This document shows, one piece after another, positions 11,731 through 22,245 of a stretch of 64,000 nt of DNA (position 1 is the first letter of the stretch; each line of letters starts with the position of its first letter). The translations under genes and the position numbers were made by a program. The notes under the pieces are model-generated. The model did not search any database. It saw only the letters and a list, made by a program, of their open reading frames with translations, and had not been told where the DNA came from. The stretch is taken from the NCBI GenBank assembly GCA_940337035.1, contig OW679195.1, positions 177,726,015 to 177,790,014 on the forward strand, written 5' to 3'. This DNA is from Agriotes lineatus (taxonomy: Eukaryota > Arthropoda > Insecta > Coleoptera > Elateridae).

Positions 11731-14700
11731 CTAAGTGTTGCATAGCCGTCGCCTGCGTAAATAAACAAAGCCTGCCAGCTAATCTGGTTTGACATTCATT
11801 GCAGTAGTTCACATTTTGCCCATTGGCGCTAGTTGACACAATTTGACGTTTCAAATTTGAAAACTTGTGTTTCTGTGAAATATTTTTGAAAATGTCGTGT
11901 TGTATTCCTTCGTGTGGAAATAGGGATAGGAAAAATTATTCCTATCACGAGTTTCCATCAAATATGGAAAATTTTTGTAGCTGGATAAAGGCTATTACGC
12001 AAGGGGAAAGTATGAAAGGTACCAGTGATGTGGTGGATAAAAATCCTGCATAAACATTTGGACAAATTTCCATTGCTAATTATGTTAACAGAGGCTAGTT
12101 ATAATTTTCAAATTTCATAGCAAATAGGCTTCGATTTAAAATTAAGCCTTTCTGCATTGTGATAGAAATTTAATTTCAAATGACTATATTATTTCGTTAT
12201 TGTCAAGGAACAGATAAATGTATGATAAATTAGTAACTTCAAGTTGTAATTTCTATTTAAGATGACTTTGAACCTCCTAGTGAGAGATCAAAGGTGTGTT
12301 CATTGCACTTCGCTGCCACTGAATATTTTCTTGATTCACGAGGCAGACGAAACTTGAAAAAGAATGCGATTCCAAAAATTAAGAAAATAGGTAAGATATG
12401 CACGATAAAACCATGCTTTTACCAAAGAGCATATAATAAATTATATGCTCTTTGCTGTTACTATATTTATATTTTAATCTAGATATAGTGTCCCCTCCTA
12501 TTTCCGTTCCACATGCTCCTGTGCCTATTCCAAGCAATGAATCCCGAATGGTAAAGAAATAAATCTGTGTTTTTTAATTTTGAATCCCCATTTCTCCTTA
12601 TAACAGGACTTTCAGGTTCCTTGTGAAAGTCAGTCCTCAATAACTAAAAATCAGGAACTTACCTTACTGTGTGACTAGTACAAATCTGAAATTGAACACT
12701 TAAATAATCAGTTAAACAGTCAGTCGGTAAATATTTCTTTATTATTTTTAAATATATACATCAGTAACTTATTTTTATAGAAAAATAATGTTGCAGTACA
12801 AGTTAATGTTCAGTGTGGTGAGATAACACAGTTGCAGAGAGAAAATGCATTACTGCTTAAAAAGAATGAAATAATTAATGAGAAACTTCAAAATTTACAG
12901 TTTTTTTGACCGTTACATAAATGTTTCGAAGAAATTAGAAACCCTTCAAGAAGATGCAAACAATAATAATCCTAGGGCTATATTCATTTTAGATCAAATA
13001 CACAATTATGGCCTTAAGTCTCCAAGATGGTCAGAAATGACCATACGAATGTGTTGCTTGGAGGTTCTCATCTCCGAAAGGCTACGAATTAGGCAGACGA
13101 TATTTGATTCGAGCCCCTTGTCGTTCTACTATACAAAAATTTGTAGCTTCTCCTGATACTAAATTTGAATTTGGTGTTACTACACTAATCAAGCAAAGAT
13201 TATCAGCCGAGGCAAATAAACTCAACAACCCAAAAGAACGATTTCCATCTATTATCGTGGATGAAATGGCCATTAAAGAACGTATGCAATATAATAGATC
13301 AGAGGACAAATTTTATGGACTCGAAAATGTTGGAAGATAAAGTTGCATAGGCACAAATATACATCTGGCCAATAAATTACTGTGCTTTGTAATCCACGGA
13401 CTTTGTACACAATATACAATTCCAGTTGCTTATTACTTTACCAAAAGTATTACTGGAAAGCGACTACATGAAATAACATTGAATGTTCTGCATGAAGTTA
13501 CCAACTGTGGATTTAATATCATTCGAATAGTAGCTGATAATCATAAATCCAATGTTGCTATGTTCAGATATTTTGGAAATGGTTCTTTAAAAACCAATAT
13601 TCCTCATCCTATTGTAAATGGACTTCAACTCTTTATGTCCTTTGATTATTGCCATGCTATTAAAAATGTAAGAAATATGTTTTTACATCACAAAATGGCT
13701 GATGAACATGGCATAATATCATCATCTTATTTACAAAAAATATACGACCTACAGAAGGACCTGATCATAAAACCAGTTAAATTTTTAACTAAAAAACATA
13801 TTGATCCAAACACATTTGAAAAAATGAATGTTTTAAGAGCAGTCCAGATATTCTCTCCGATCATTACTAATCTCCTTGTCTATTTGAAAGAGCACCACAA
13901 TTGTGATTATGATTTTTCTGATTCAGGATCTACAATTACGTTTATGCAAATGATGCACAAATTCTTTAAAATTCATGATGTTAGCGATCGTCAGCAGCAC
14001 ATTCATCAGCTTGATCCTGACACTGCGCCTTATAAAACAGTTACAGATGCAAGATTGGGTTGGTTAAAAGTAGATTTCCCTTTATATATACAAGCCATAC
14101 AAAACGCTTCTAAGCAACTACATATGAAAGGATTCAGTGATGAAACAGCAGAAGCTCTTATTTTTACCAGTATATCCTCATTTGAATGCATAACTTACTT
14201 ACTTAATAGTGGATTTTATTATTTGTTAACAAGGCGATTCAGTTCAGATCCAATAGAATCACTCTTCAGTTATGTTCGACTTAGAGGAGGTTCTAATGAC
14301 ATGACTGATGCAAGAGCTGCTCACTATGCCATTACAAGAATGCTTCACACTGGTATAATTCTAGCTTCCAATTACGCGAATGTCCCAAGTGAGAATGATC
14401 CACGCCAAGTTTGTGCAAATAACCTGCTGAAGCATGCTAAAAGAGACATTTCTAGTAGCAATGAAAACGTTGATGTCGACATACCACGTATTTTAAACAA
14501 CATGCCTAATTCACAACTTCTAATAGATAACATTAAATCACCATTACACCAGAACCTGACAGAAAACCATGAATCAGCTTCTGTTGCTTGAATGGCTGGA
14601 TATGTAGTTAGAACAATAGAAGAGAGAATCAACGGTTGTATCGAATGCCTTACAGACATATCAACTCCTGCAAAGAGCAATAAATTATTAGACCTGATTT

Positions 14701-15203
14701 ACGCTATAACAGAATTTATTGTTAATATAGTGCCTGTTTTACATACTTTCTCGGCACCTTTATGTACAATTTCTCAAATTTTGCGAAATCCAATAATTGA
14801 AAGTGATTGTTTTAAATGTGAAGAACATAAATTAATTTTAGCCGATATAATATTAGAAAAGTTAGGAAAACCAGTCCTTAACAATATTGGAAATCAGGTC
14901 ACTCAACGTGTTGGTACATTAAAAAGGAAATTGAATGCCAAACCTCTTTCCCGTAAAGTTTTAAAACTATAACTTATTTAATGCTAACAATAATTATTCC
15001 CTAAACAGACCTACGTTCATTATTATCCAAGTTTATTATTTCTTATATATCAACTTGACTACACAGTTGCTTAAACATTCTGAATTCAAAACACTGAATT
15101 CAGTCTGAAGTTATTCCATAACGTTCCTTATGCAGATTTGCTATCATTTTCTTGAAGGTTCTTAATTGACACATGTTATAAGAGAAAATGTATACAGCCC
15201 AGG
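11697..15203 (+). mobile_element. P-element family DNA transposon, degenerate
   Basis: The segment carries a broken THAP-type P transposase gene (next entry) with flanking noncoding ends. The left flank (GCATAGCCGTCGCCTGCGT..GCCTGCCAGCTA..TTGGCGCTAGTTGAC) is shared, inverted, with 23640-23780. The right flank (15110-15185, ATTTGCTATCATTTTCTTGAA) is shared in the same orientation with 23586-23640. The right terminus was cut off or displaced where LINE 1 inserted (TSD at 15204-15216). Exact TIRs and the 8-bp target duplication expected for P elements were not found. Confidence 0.6.
11892..14972 (+). pseudogene. P-element transposase (THAP domain, THAP9/P type), disrupted
   Basis: Exon 1 (ATG at 11892) encodes MSCCIPSCGNRD..., the first C-x4-C of a THAP zinc finger. 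A second piece at about 12262-12390 gives VCSLHFAATEYF (C-x2-H of the THAP C2CH) and LKKNAIPKI, like the family's AVPTIF motif. Further coding runs from about 12990: RWSEMTIRMCC, then, after a frameshift near 13075, IIVDEMAIKERM (first catalytic Asp of the P transposase RNase H-like fold). Next are HGLCTQYTIPVAYYF, IIRIVADNHKSN (second Asp region), SFDYCHAIKNVRN, PIESLFSYVRLRGG and a tail to 14972. Breaks: frameshift near 13075, stop at 13338-13340, in-frame TGA at 14589-14591. The first exons need splicing. The gene is therefore dead here, though unusually complete. It would have catalysed cut-and-paste transposition. Confidence 0.85.
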
Positions 15204-15216
15204 AAAATTACACTTT
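15204..15216. repeat. Target-site duplication of LINE 1, left copy
   Basis: AAAATTACACTTT, identical to 19698-19710. Confidence 0.9.
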
Positions 15217-15305
15217 CATGTATCATGTAGCCCCATATTGGGGCAAAGGGCGCCCATGGGGGCGTTTCACTAGCATGTAGATATGACGTGGTGAGGCTGC
15301 TAGTC

Positions 15306-18300
15306 TCACGCACTATCTTGGGTCCGTCCGGCTGTTGTAATTCTGTTTGTTAATATCTTCCATTGTTCTCTATCTCTTGCCATTCTTTTTGCTTCATTCC
15401 AGCTTAGTCCAGTTTGTTTCAATTCTTCCATGATTGTTCTTCTCCATGTGTTATTTGGTCTGCCCCTTTTTCTTTTCCCTGTCCTGTTATATTCCAGCGC
15501 TTGTCTTGTTATATTTCCTGTTGGTTTCCTGAGGGTGTGGCCGATCCATCTCCATTTGCGTTTCTTTATTGTCACTTCTATTCTTTCTTCGTCCGTCATC
15601 TTCCATAGATCTTCGTTGCTAATTACTTCCGGCCAAAAAATTCCACATATAATTCTAAGGCATTTATTTATGAATGTCTGTAGTTTTTTGTATTGCGTTT
15701 TGTTTTCTTTCCAGGTCTCTGCAGCATATAGTAGTGTGCTTTTTACATTACTGCGGAAAAGTCGGAGTTTTGTTTTCCGGCTGATGTTGTTTGACTTCCA
15801 AATTTTATATAGTGCATTGAAAGTGTTTTGTGCTAATCCTATACGCCTTTCTATGTCTCTCTCTGTGCCGCCTTTAATGTTTACTATGCTTCCTAGATAG
15901 CAGAATTCTTCCACTCCCTCAATTTCTTTTCCCTCTATTTGTACTTCTGTGTCTTTAGTTTGGTTATTTGCTAATAGTTTGGTTTTATTTATATTTATTA
16001 GTAAGCCTGCTTTTCTGGCGTTGTTATTTAATGTGGTAATTTTCTCCTGCATGTGTTTTTTGTTTGTTGTCATCAGGCAAACGTCGTCAGCAAATTCCAA
16101 ATCCTCTAAGTTGTTGAACACATTCCAGTTTATGCCTGTTTTTCTATCTTCAGTTTTTCTCATAATCCAATCGATCACTATTATGAATAGAAGGGGAGAA
16201 AGGATACAGCCTTGCCTCACTCCTCTTTGTATTTCAATTTTTTCAGTAAGTTGCCCTTTGTGTTCTATGTATGCAGTGGAGTTGTTATAGAATAATTTTA
16301 TTATTGTTATGTATTTATCTGGGATGCCATATTGCTTCAATATCTTCCACATTATTTCCCTGTCTATTGAATCGAAGGCCTTTTGAAAATCTATAAAGGT
16401 GATGAGAATATCTTCCTCTACTTCAGCTGTTTGTTCTGCTATGATTCTTAGCGTGTTTATATGATCAATGCAGGATCTGTTAGGTCTAAACCCTGCTTGG
16501 TTTTCTCTTAGCTTTGCGTTGATCGGGTCCCTTAGTCTTTCTAGGATTATTCTGGTCATTATTTTACTGCTTATGCTGAGTAGAGTAATTGGTCTCCAGT
16601 TCTCGCAGACCGTTCGATTTCCTTTTTTTGGTATTTTAATTATTATGCCTTCTGTCCACTCTCTTGGTATTTCCTCTTGTATCCATATCTTGTTTAGTAG
16701 TATGTGGAGCATTTCGGTTGAGTAGTTTAAGTGGGTCTTTAATAGTTCTGATTGGATTCCATCTGTTCCTGCAGCTTTATTATTCTTCAGGCGTTGTATT
16801 GCGTCCCTTATTTCGGTTTTCGAGATTTTTTCTGCCGGTATATCTAATGTTTCGTGTGGATCTCTCATTTCCTCTATTTCTTCATTTAGTTTAGTGTTTA
16901 GCTTGTACATTTCAGCAAAGTGTTCCACCCATCGAGTCTTGATTGCTTCCTGTGTAGAAAGTGTTTCCCCGTTTTTATCCTTTATCTTGGTTGGTAATGC
17001 TCTATTTGATCCCACTAGGTTTTTTATTATCTTGTGCAATGTTCTCGAGTCATGTTTTCTAGCAGCCTCTTCCGCCATATCAGCCATTTTGAGTATAAAG
17101 TTCCTTTTATCTTGTCTGGCGCTTTTTTTTACTTCTTTGTTTTCTTTTGCGTACATGTCTTGCCATATTTTCATTTGATCTTGGTTCCTCTCTGCTAAGA
17201 GCTTTGCCTTTATTGATTTCCTTCTTTCTATTGTCGTTTTTGTCTCCGTTGATATCCAAGTTTTGTCGCTTCTTTCTCTGTAGCCTATCGTTTCCGCTGC
17301 AGTTTCCACTAATGTGTTTTTGAAAAACTCCCAGATCCTTTCGATATGCAATGTCGATAGATCTGCTGTGATGTTTGACTTCCTTTCTAGTACTTCTTTG
17401 AACTTCTCTTCCATTTCTGGATGTTCCAATTTGTTTATATTGAATTTCCTTCCTTTTAAATTTTGTTTATAATTGGCTTTTATACTAATTTTAATTTTTG
17501 CTCGTACTAGTGTATGATCGGATGCGCAGTCCGCCCCTCTCATAGCTTTTATGTCTTTTAGGGAGTTTCTCCATTTCCTTTCTAGAAGGATGTGGTCTAT
17601 TTGATTGTGAGTTGTTCTATCCGGTGAGGTCCAAGTTACTTTGTTAATATCTTTATGTTGGAACAATGTTCCCCCTATCATAAAGTTGTTCAGGGCACAG
17701 AATTCAATTAATCTTGTGCCGTTGTCATTTTCCTCACCTATCCCATGTCTTCCCATTACATTTTCTTTCCCCTTGTTGTCACTTCCAACCTTTGCGTTCA
17801 GGTCTCCCATCAGAATTGTAATATCTCGTTTGTATTTGGTTTTTAGTCTTCTTGTGAGGGCATATAGTTGGTCGTAGAACGCATTTTTAACCTCATCTTC
17901 TTGTTGATTCGTTGGGGCATATACGTTGATAATAATTATGTTTCTAAATTTTGCTCTGAGCCTTGCCCATATAATTCTTTCTGATATGCCCTCCCATTCT
18001 ATCAGTGCTTTCGTTGATGTCCTATTTAACATTATTGCCACTCCTCGTTCTTTGTGCGCCTGTTCATCTTCATATCCGGAGTAAATTATGGAGGTGTCAC
18101 CTTTTAATCGACGTTGTCCCATTCCGTTCCATCTTGTCTCGCTTATGCCTAATATACTAATGTTGTATTTTTCCATTTCATTTGCTATTTGGTATGTTTT
18201 TGTTAGTTCTGCCATTGTTCTTACATTCCAGCAGCCTATAAAGGTATTATTTCTTGTATCAAGATTTGTTTCTTTTGTAATTCTTCTTTTTCTTTTCTTC

Positions 18301-18437
18301 TTACCTTTCATAGGTGACTTATAGTTGTATACTAAACTTTGATTATTTGTTTTGTTAGTGTGTGTGTTTCCTTTATGATCGTTGTCCTTTTTATTTGCCT
18401 TTGTCGTTGCCATTTTCCATTTTATGTTGTGAGGCAT
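15306..18437 (-). CDS. LINE 1 ORF2: endonuclease-reverse transcriptase
   Basis: 1043 residues, uninterrupted. A basic N-terminus (1-60) is followed by an APE-type endonuclease (about 66-315) with FIGCWNVRTM (Asn71), LGISETRWNG (Glu100), MGDLNAKVG (211-218) and CASDHTLVRA (His308). Reverse transcriptase (about 540-830) shows KNNKAAGTDGI, NWRPITLLS, FIDFQKAFDS (Asp682), GVRQGCILSP and EFADDVCLM (catalytic ADD at 783-785). The C-terminal region has YAAETW, RKRRWRWIGHTLRKP and GKRKRGRPNNTWRR followed by W..AKRMARDR.QW, typical of this group of insect LINEs. The enzyme nicks the target and primes cDNA synthesis from the element RNA. The start codon overlaps the ORF1 stop (TAATG at 18439-18435), suggesting coupled termination-reinitiation. 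All catalytic residues I can see are present. Confidence 0.95.
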   Translation of the reverse strand: MPHNIKWKMATTKANKKDNDHKGNTHTNKTNNQSLVYNYKSPMKGKKKRKRRITKETNLDTRNNTFIGCWNVRTMAELTKTYQIANEMEKYNISILGISETRWNGMGQRRLKGDTSIIYSGYEDEQAHKERGVAIMLNRTSTKALIEWEGISERIIWARLRAKFRNIIIINVYAPTNQQEDEVKNAFYDQLYALTRRLKTKYKRDITILMGDLNAKVGSDNKGKENVMGRHGIGEENDNGTRLIEFCALNNFMIGGTLFQHKDINKVTWTSPDRTTHNQIDHILLERKWRNSLKDIKAMRGADCASDHTLVRAKIKISIKANYKQNLKGRKFNINKLEHPEMEEKFKEVLERKSNITADLSTLHIERIWEFFKNTLVETAAETIGYRERSDKTWISTETKTTIERRKSIKAKLLAERNQDQMKIWQDMYAKENKEVKKSARQDKRNFILKMADMAEEAARKHDSRTLHKIIKNLVGSNRALPTKIKDKNGETLSTQEAIKTRWVEHFAEMYKLNTKLNEEIEEMRDPHETLDIPAEKISKTEIRDAIQRLKNNKAAGTDGIQSELLKTHLNYSTEMLHILLNKIWIQEEIPREWTEGIIIKIPKKGNRTVCENWRPITLLSISSKIMTRIILERLRDPINAKLRENQAGFRPNRSCIDHINTLRIIAEQTAEVEEDILITFIDFQKAFDSIDREIMWKILKQYGIPDKYITIIKLFYNNSTAYIEHKGQLTEKIEIQRGVRQGCILSPLLFIIVIDWIMRKTEDRKTGINWNVFNNLEDLEFADDVCLMTTNKKHMQEKITTLNNNARKAGLLININKTKLLANNQTKDTEVQIEGKEIEGVEEFCYLGSIVNIKGGTERDIERRIGLAQNTFNALYKIWKSNNISRKTKLRLFRSNVKSTLLYAAETWKENKTQYKKLQTFINKCLRIICGIFWPEVISNEDLWKMTDEERIEVTIKKRKWRWIGHTLRKPTGNITRQALEYNRTGKRKRGRPNNTWRRTIMEELKQTGLSWNEAKRMARDREQWKILTNRITTAGRTQDSA

Positions 18438-19282
18438 TACTTTTTTGACTTTTTTGTTTGAGTGATCTGCATGAGCTTTTCTCTCAACGGGTCATCTATG
18501 TCGTTTGGAGCTTGGTTTTGGTTTTGGCTTTCTGGGGATCTTTCACTAGTCGTTCTTCCTTTTTTCTTTTCCTGGTCTACTTCTATCTGTACATTTTCCG
18601 TCTCTTTTGGTGCTTGTGTTCCCGTTGTTGGATTCTGGCTATGGTTTGTTGTTTCTGCTTGCCGTTCTGTCAATTCTATGACCTTTAGTTGATCCAGTGA
18701 AAATTCATCTCCATTTATTATTAGTTTTTCTTTCCTCATAACAACGTGGTGTCCTTTGTTCCTTATTTCTTTCATGTAATTCTTTAATATTTTTCTTTTT
18801 TCTTGCATTTCTCTAGGGTAGTCTTCCTCTATGAATATGTTCGTCCCTTTTAGCTTCTTGGTTGCTTTTAGGATTTCCAACTTCCTTGCCCAGGTTTTTA
18901 ATTCGATTAAGATTGGGCGAACTCTGGTATTGTCTTGCTGTTTCCCGATTCTTCTGATCTCTATTATCTCGTTTTCCATGGACAATGATAAGTCCATGTC
19001 CCTTAGAATTACTCTCACTTTTTCTTTCAGTTGGAGGTCGCTTTCTTTTGGTTCCTCTACAACTCCGTGCATGATTATGTTCTTTTTCTTTATTTCTCTT
19101 TCTAACATCTCTATTTTCACTTGTTGTTGTTCCAATTTTGTCTTTAATTGGTGGTTTTCTATTTTTAGTTGGCTATTTTCACTTTTTAAATCTTTTAGAA
19201 CGCTATGTATTGTGTCTAGTTTCGCTTCTACGCTTTCTATTGCCTTTAGTTTCGTGTTTATGTCTTCCAAGATTTTTTCCAT
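18437..19282 (-). CDS. LINE 1 ORF1: RNA-binding (Gag-like) protein
   Basis: 281 residues, intact. The N-terminus (about 1-75) is a heptad-rich coiled coil (LKSENSQLKIENHQLKTKL). A central domain (about 68-185) resembles the RRM/CTD of L1-type ORF1 proteins: IIMHGVVEEP, EIRRIGKQ, RPILIELKTW, LKGTNIFIEEDYPREMQEKR and KLIINGDEF. The tail is polar and lysine-rich (QEKKKGRTT...TQTKKSKK). The family forms trimers through the coiled coil and coats element RNA (family knowledge). The start at 19282 is the first ATG after the 5' UTR. Confidence 0.88.
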   Translation of the reverse strand: MEKILEDINTKLKAIESVEAKLDTIHSVLKDLKSENSQLKIENHQLKTKLEQQQVKIEMLEREIKKKNIIMHGVVEEPKESDLQLKEKVRVILRDMDLSLSMENEIIEIRRIGKQQDNTRVRPILIELKTWARKLEILKATKKLKGTNIFIEEDYPREMQEKRKILKNYMKEIRNKGHHVVMRKEKLIINGDEFSLDQLKVIELTERQAETTNHSQNPTTGTQAPKETENVQIEVDQEKKKGRTTSERSPESQNQNQAPNDIDDPLREKLMQITQTKKSKK

Positions 19283-19697
19283 TTTGTGGGTTCTTTAGTT
19301 TTGGAATTTGACTCGTGACTTGACGCGTACGTGCGCGTGTAGATTTGCTGGGTACGGGCCTGTCTTTGTTGATGAAAAAGGACGGGGTCGTTGAAATTGG
19401 AGCGGGTTTATCGCGGCCAGCTGTTATTTATCCGTTGCCGCGGAAAGAGGTCAGCCCCGGTCGTCCCGTCGAAGGTTGTTCCCTCTTATCGGCCTTCAAG
19501 TTGTAAGAATTCCTGTTATATTCCTTAATTACTAATCCTACCTTTTTTATTGTTGTGTCTTTAGTTTCTTATCTCCTTCTCTTAACCTTTCTTGTTGCCG
19601 TTCTAATTAGTTTGTCACTAATACTATTTAAATTAACGAAGTTTTAAGAGCGTTTGTCACAAGCTAGCACACTGTTTATTCGCCAGGGCCGGACTCC
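19283..19697 (-). promoter_or_regulatory. LINE 1 5' UTR and presumed internal promoter
   Basis: GC-richer than its surroundings, with CpG-containing stretches (ACGCGTACGTGCGCG near 19322). Full-length LINEs carry their own promoter in this position; that role is inferred. Confidence 0.5.
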
Positions 19698-19710
19698 AAA
19701 ATTACACTTT
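19698..19710. repeat. Target-site duplication of LINE 1, right copy
   Basis: AAAATTACACTTT, identical to 15204-15216. Confidence 0.9.
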
Positions 19711-19780
19711 AATTTCGAAAAAATTCTAACCAAGCTGGATTTTTGTGGAGATCTTTATGAGGTCTATGAAGTTATTATGC

Positions 19781-20674
19781 TATGAAGTAATTGGTATCAC
19801 TAGCTGCTGAAAGAGTTCATATTTCGTCAGTAAATTGCTTATTCATTCATTCATTCATAATCTATAGCCTCTTTTACCTTTCGGTGTCGAGGACCATTCA
19901 TACCTTGCGGGAAGTGCAATTTATACTGTAATAAAATGTCAGTATTATGTTTCAACTCGTACATAGATTTAAATTCTTTCAAAAGAAATGCGACCTTGTT
20001 TGATTAGCGTATGGCGTATTTTGGTCAGTAAGCATATTTTACTAAAATTCTGTAAGTATCAGAACGTTATACAGATTGAGGCAGGCAACTAGGACCATAG
20101 CAAAAGCAAGGGGACTTTACATGTGGCCGTAATTGTATTTAAAAAATTTAAAAATCGAATATATACCTTGTATTTATAATGATCCTAACAACCTACCGCT
20201 ATCGTACATTAAGGCTCGATCCATACTACCGGGCTGCTCTCGGTTCGATCTCACTCCGCTCAAATATTTATACATTGTTAGCAATGGGCACATTCACACT
20301 ATAGGTAAAGCTCAAGCTCAGGTCGCGCCCATTGCTAACAATGTATAAAAAATTGAGCGGAGCGAGATCGAACCGAGAGCAGCCCGATAGTGTGGATCGA
20401 GCCTTATTGTTCGTTTGTTAAACACCACGACGGCCACATGCATATTCTCCTTGCTTTTGCAATGGTCCTAGTTGCCTGCCCCAATCTGTATGTTATATAA
20501 GACAGGCAGCTGCGTTTAATTTCGTACTACTAATCAAACAAGGTCAAATTTCTTTTGAAAGAATATAAATCTATGGACGAGTTTAAATATAATACTGACA
20601 TTTTATTACAGAATAAAAAATTTACTGACGAAATATGAAGTCTTTCAGCAGCTAGTGATACCAATTACTTCATA
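19781..20674. repeat. Large foldback (imperfect inverted repeat)
   Basis: TATGAAGTAATTGGTATCAC at 19781 is inverted exactly at 20655-20674. The similarity continues through TCACTAGCTGCTGAAAGA, AATAAAATGTCAGTATTAT and GGCAGGCAACTAGGACCAT to the centre (TATACATTGTTAGCAATGGGC, inverted at 20326-20346). Arms are about 400 bp with indels, including an (ATTC)n run at 19838 in the left arm only. An inner symmetrical part, 20214-20403, begins after TTAA with GGCTCGATCCATACTACCGG and ends before TTAT, so a palindromic TTAA-target MITE may sit at the centre. Confidence 0.85.
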
Positions 20675-20789
20675 AAGATACTGCAGTTGCTGCTAAATTA
20701 TTAATAGGAAGGACTGCAACTTTGCGGTCGCTCGCTTGAGATGTGCAGCAACTACTGTTGGAAACGGTTTGGAAGTAAACGCGCGGTGG

Positions 20790-21075
20790 TAGTCCACATC
20801 GGCAATAGTTCATGTCGGTAGTAGTTCCTGTCGGATGTAAATAAACATCAGTGGTAATCCAAGTCGATTTGTACACCAAGTCGGTGACATACCATATATT
20901 TGTTACAAACTTTAAAAGTCGGTAGTAAAATAAGTCGGTGGTAGTTCCTGTCGGATCGAAATCCACATCGGTTGTAATCCAAGTCGGTGGTAAACCAAAT
21001 CGGTAGTAGTTCATGTCAGTAGTCAATTAATGTCAGATCCCAATCCACATTGGTGGCAATACAGATCGGTGGTAC
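20790..21075. repeat. Degenerate tandem repeat of AGTCGGTGGTA-type units
   Basis: Units such as AAGTCGGTGGTAGTTCCTGT, ATCCACATCGGTTGTAATCC and AAGTCGGTGGTAAACC recur many times. A higher-order period near 123 bp shows when the minus strand is translated: TWITTDV.(x3)PTGTTTD appears twice. No coding role is inferred. Confidence 0.65.
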
Positions 21076-21309
21076 AGCGCACTCTACTATTTTGATGTCC
21101 TAAACATATCCTGAAAAGTACCCTTAATTTGAACCATGGATTTTTTAGGGGATGAATTCTAGTATTTTGTAAATATCTCAAAAATCAATTTTTCGAGGAA
21201 AGTAGTTTTGAAAAAATTGTAGTTTATAAAATTTTACACAAAAAAGGCCTCTAGACTTTTTCCGTAGAACCAATCGTTTCAAAGGTATAGACTGAATTAT
21301 GTCTGAACA

Positions 21310-22245
21310 AAAATTACGCACTATAATACCGTTCGACAAGACAAGTTTTTAACCAATGAAAAAACAAAAGTAAATTAATTTCTATATTAAAAGAAAAATT
21401 GGAAGCTGCAAACATCTCTGTAAAACAAGCTCAAGATGATGCTGATGTACTTACAAAAATTGCATTGGAACATTATTATACTAATACTAAAACAATAGTG
21501 GTTGGTGAGGAATTGAGTTGTTGATTTTTCTAATTGGAAGAACGTCACCTGATCAAGAAATGATTTTTTTAAAACCAGGGAAAGGAGAAGCTGAAACGAA
21601 GGTATATTCATAAAAAAACTTGGACATTTATTAGTCCATGCTACTAGCAGGTATGATGCTACATCTGCACTATTTCAGATCGGAAAGAAGAAAATTATGA
21701 AATTGCTTCAATATCGTGAGGACTTACAGGATTGTGCCGAAGTTTTCGAAATGCCACGAAGTTCAAGAAAATGTATTACTAAAAATGGAATTTGCTTACT
21801 TCTGGGAATGTACAATGCACCACTGAATGAAAAATAGATTTAAAAATACACATATCATCCATTTGTTAAGGCAACTAGACTTAATAAAACAGTAAAATTA
21901 TGCAATCTACCTACATTCAGTCCATCACAACAGCATTTATTTAGAGTCGATCTCCAAGTACAAAAATGGCTTGACGAGTTAAATCCTGAAAACTGAGGGT
22001 TTACGATTAACAATGATAGATTAGAACCCATTCAAAACCTTTTATCTCCGGCTCCTGATCAGTTAATAAATATTTTGTTGTTGAGGAAGTTTTAATGAAA
22101 ATATGTGGAGGCAGAAATCGAATAATTTAAATTATATTTTTTCTATTGTGTTATGTGGATTAGGCCTACGGGGGATACCACATAAAAAAAAACGCGCCCA
22201 GTACTCTACCCCCGCGGTGGTGTGGAAAAGAGTACGTATTTAAAA
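21310..22245 (+). pseudogene. XPG/FEN1-like nuclease family protein, decayed
   Basis: Plus-strand translation in shifting frames gives LEAANISVKQAQDDADVLTK, then KTIVVGEE (the E-x-D-L position of XPG-I domains), KPGKGEAETK, SRYDATSALFQIGKKK (the GCDxxSA..GIGK helix-hairpin-helix motif, Gly-Cys lost), LLQYREDLQDCAEVFEMP, FSPSQQHLFRVDLQVQKW and LSPAPDQLINI. The same order of motifs is seen in the copies at 52.5-53.9 kb. Stops and frameshifts occur throughout (for example near 21522, 21835 and 21994). The tail shares GTGGATTAGGCCTACGGGG and GGTGGTGTGGAAAA with the 52.5-kb copy. The XPG/FEN1 relationship rests on motif order, not on an alignment. Confidence 0.6.

Larger units (their letters stand above)
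15217..19697 (-). mobile_element. Non-LTR retrotransposon LINE 1, apparently full length
   Basis: A 4.48-kb element on the minus strand with two intact ORFs, a roughly 415-bp GC-richer 5' UTR (19283-19697), a short 3' UTR (15217-15305) and a perfect 13-bp flanking duplication. The 3' end carries no poly(A) but a tandem TACATGA TACATGA, and the 3' UTR has a GCCCCAATATGGGGC hairpin. APE-type endonuclease and RT place it among APE non-LTR elements; the clade (RTE-like, L1-like or other) cannot be decided here. It lies between FKBP12 and EFR3 and landed in or beside the P-type element. Confidence 0.93.

Noticed and set aside
15414..19298. Many open frames on the plus strand across LINE 1
   Set aside because: They are antisense shadows of the intact ORF1 and ORF2: low-complexity Phe/Ser/Leu-rich translations with no family resemblance.
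20670..21026. 118-codon minus-strand ORF as a repeat protein
   Set aside because: The TTD/PTGTTTD pattern is produced by the DNA tandem repeat; no start context or conservation supports a gene.
20790..21075. CRISPR-like array
   Set aside because: Units are degenerate, spacers are not unique sequences of constant length, and the genome is eukaryotic; this is a decayed tandem repeat.
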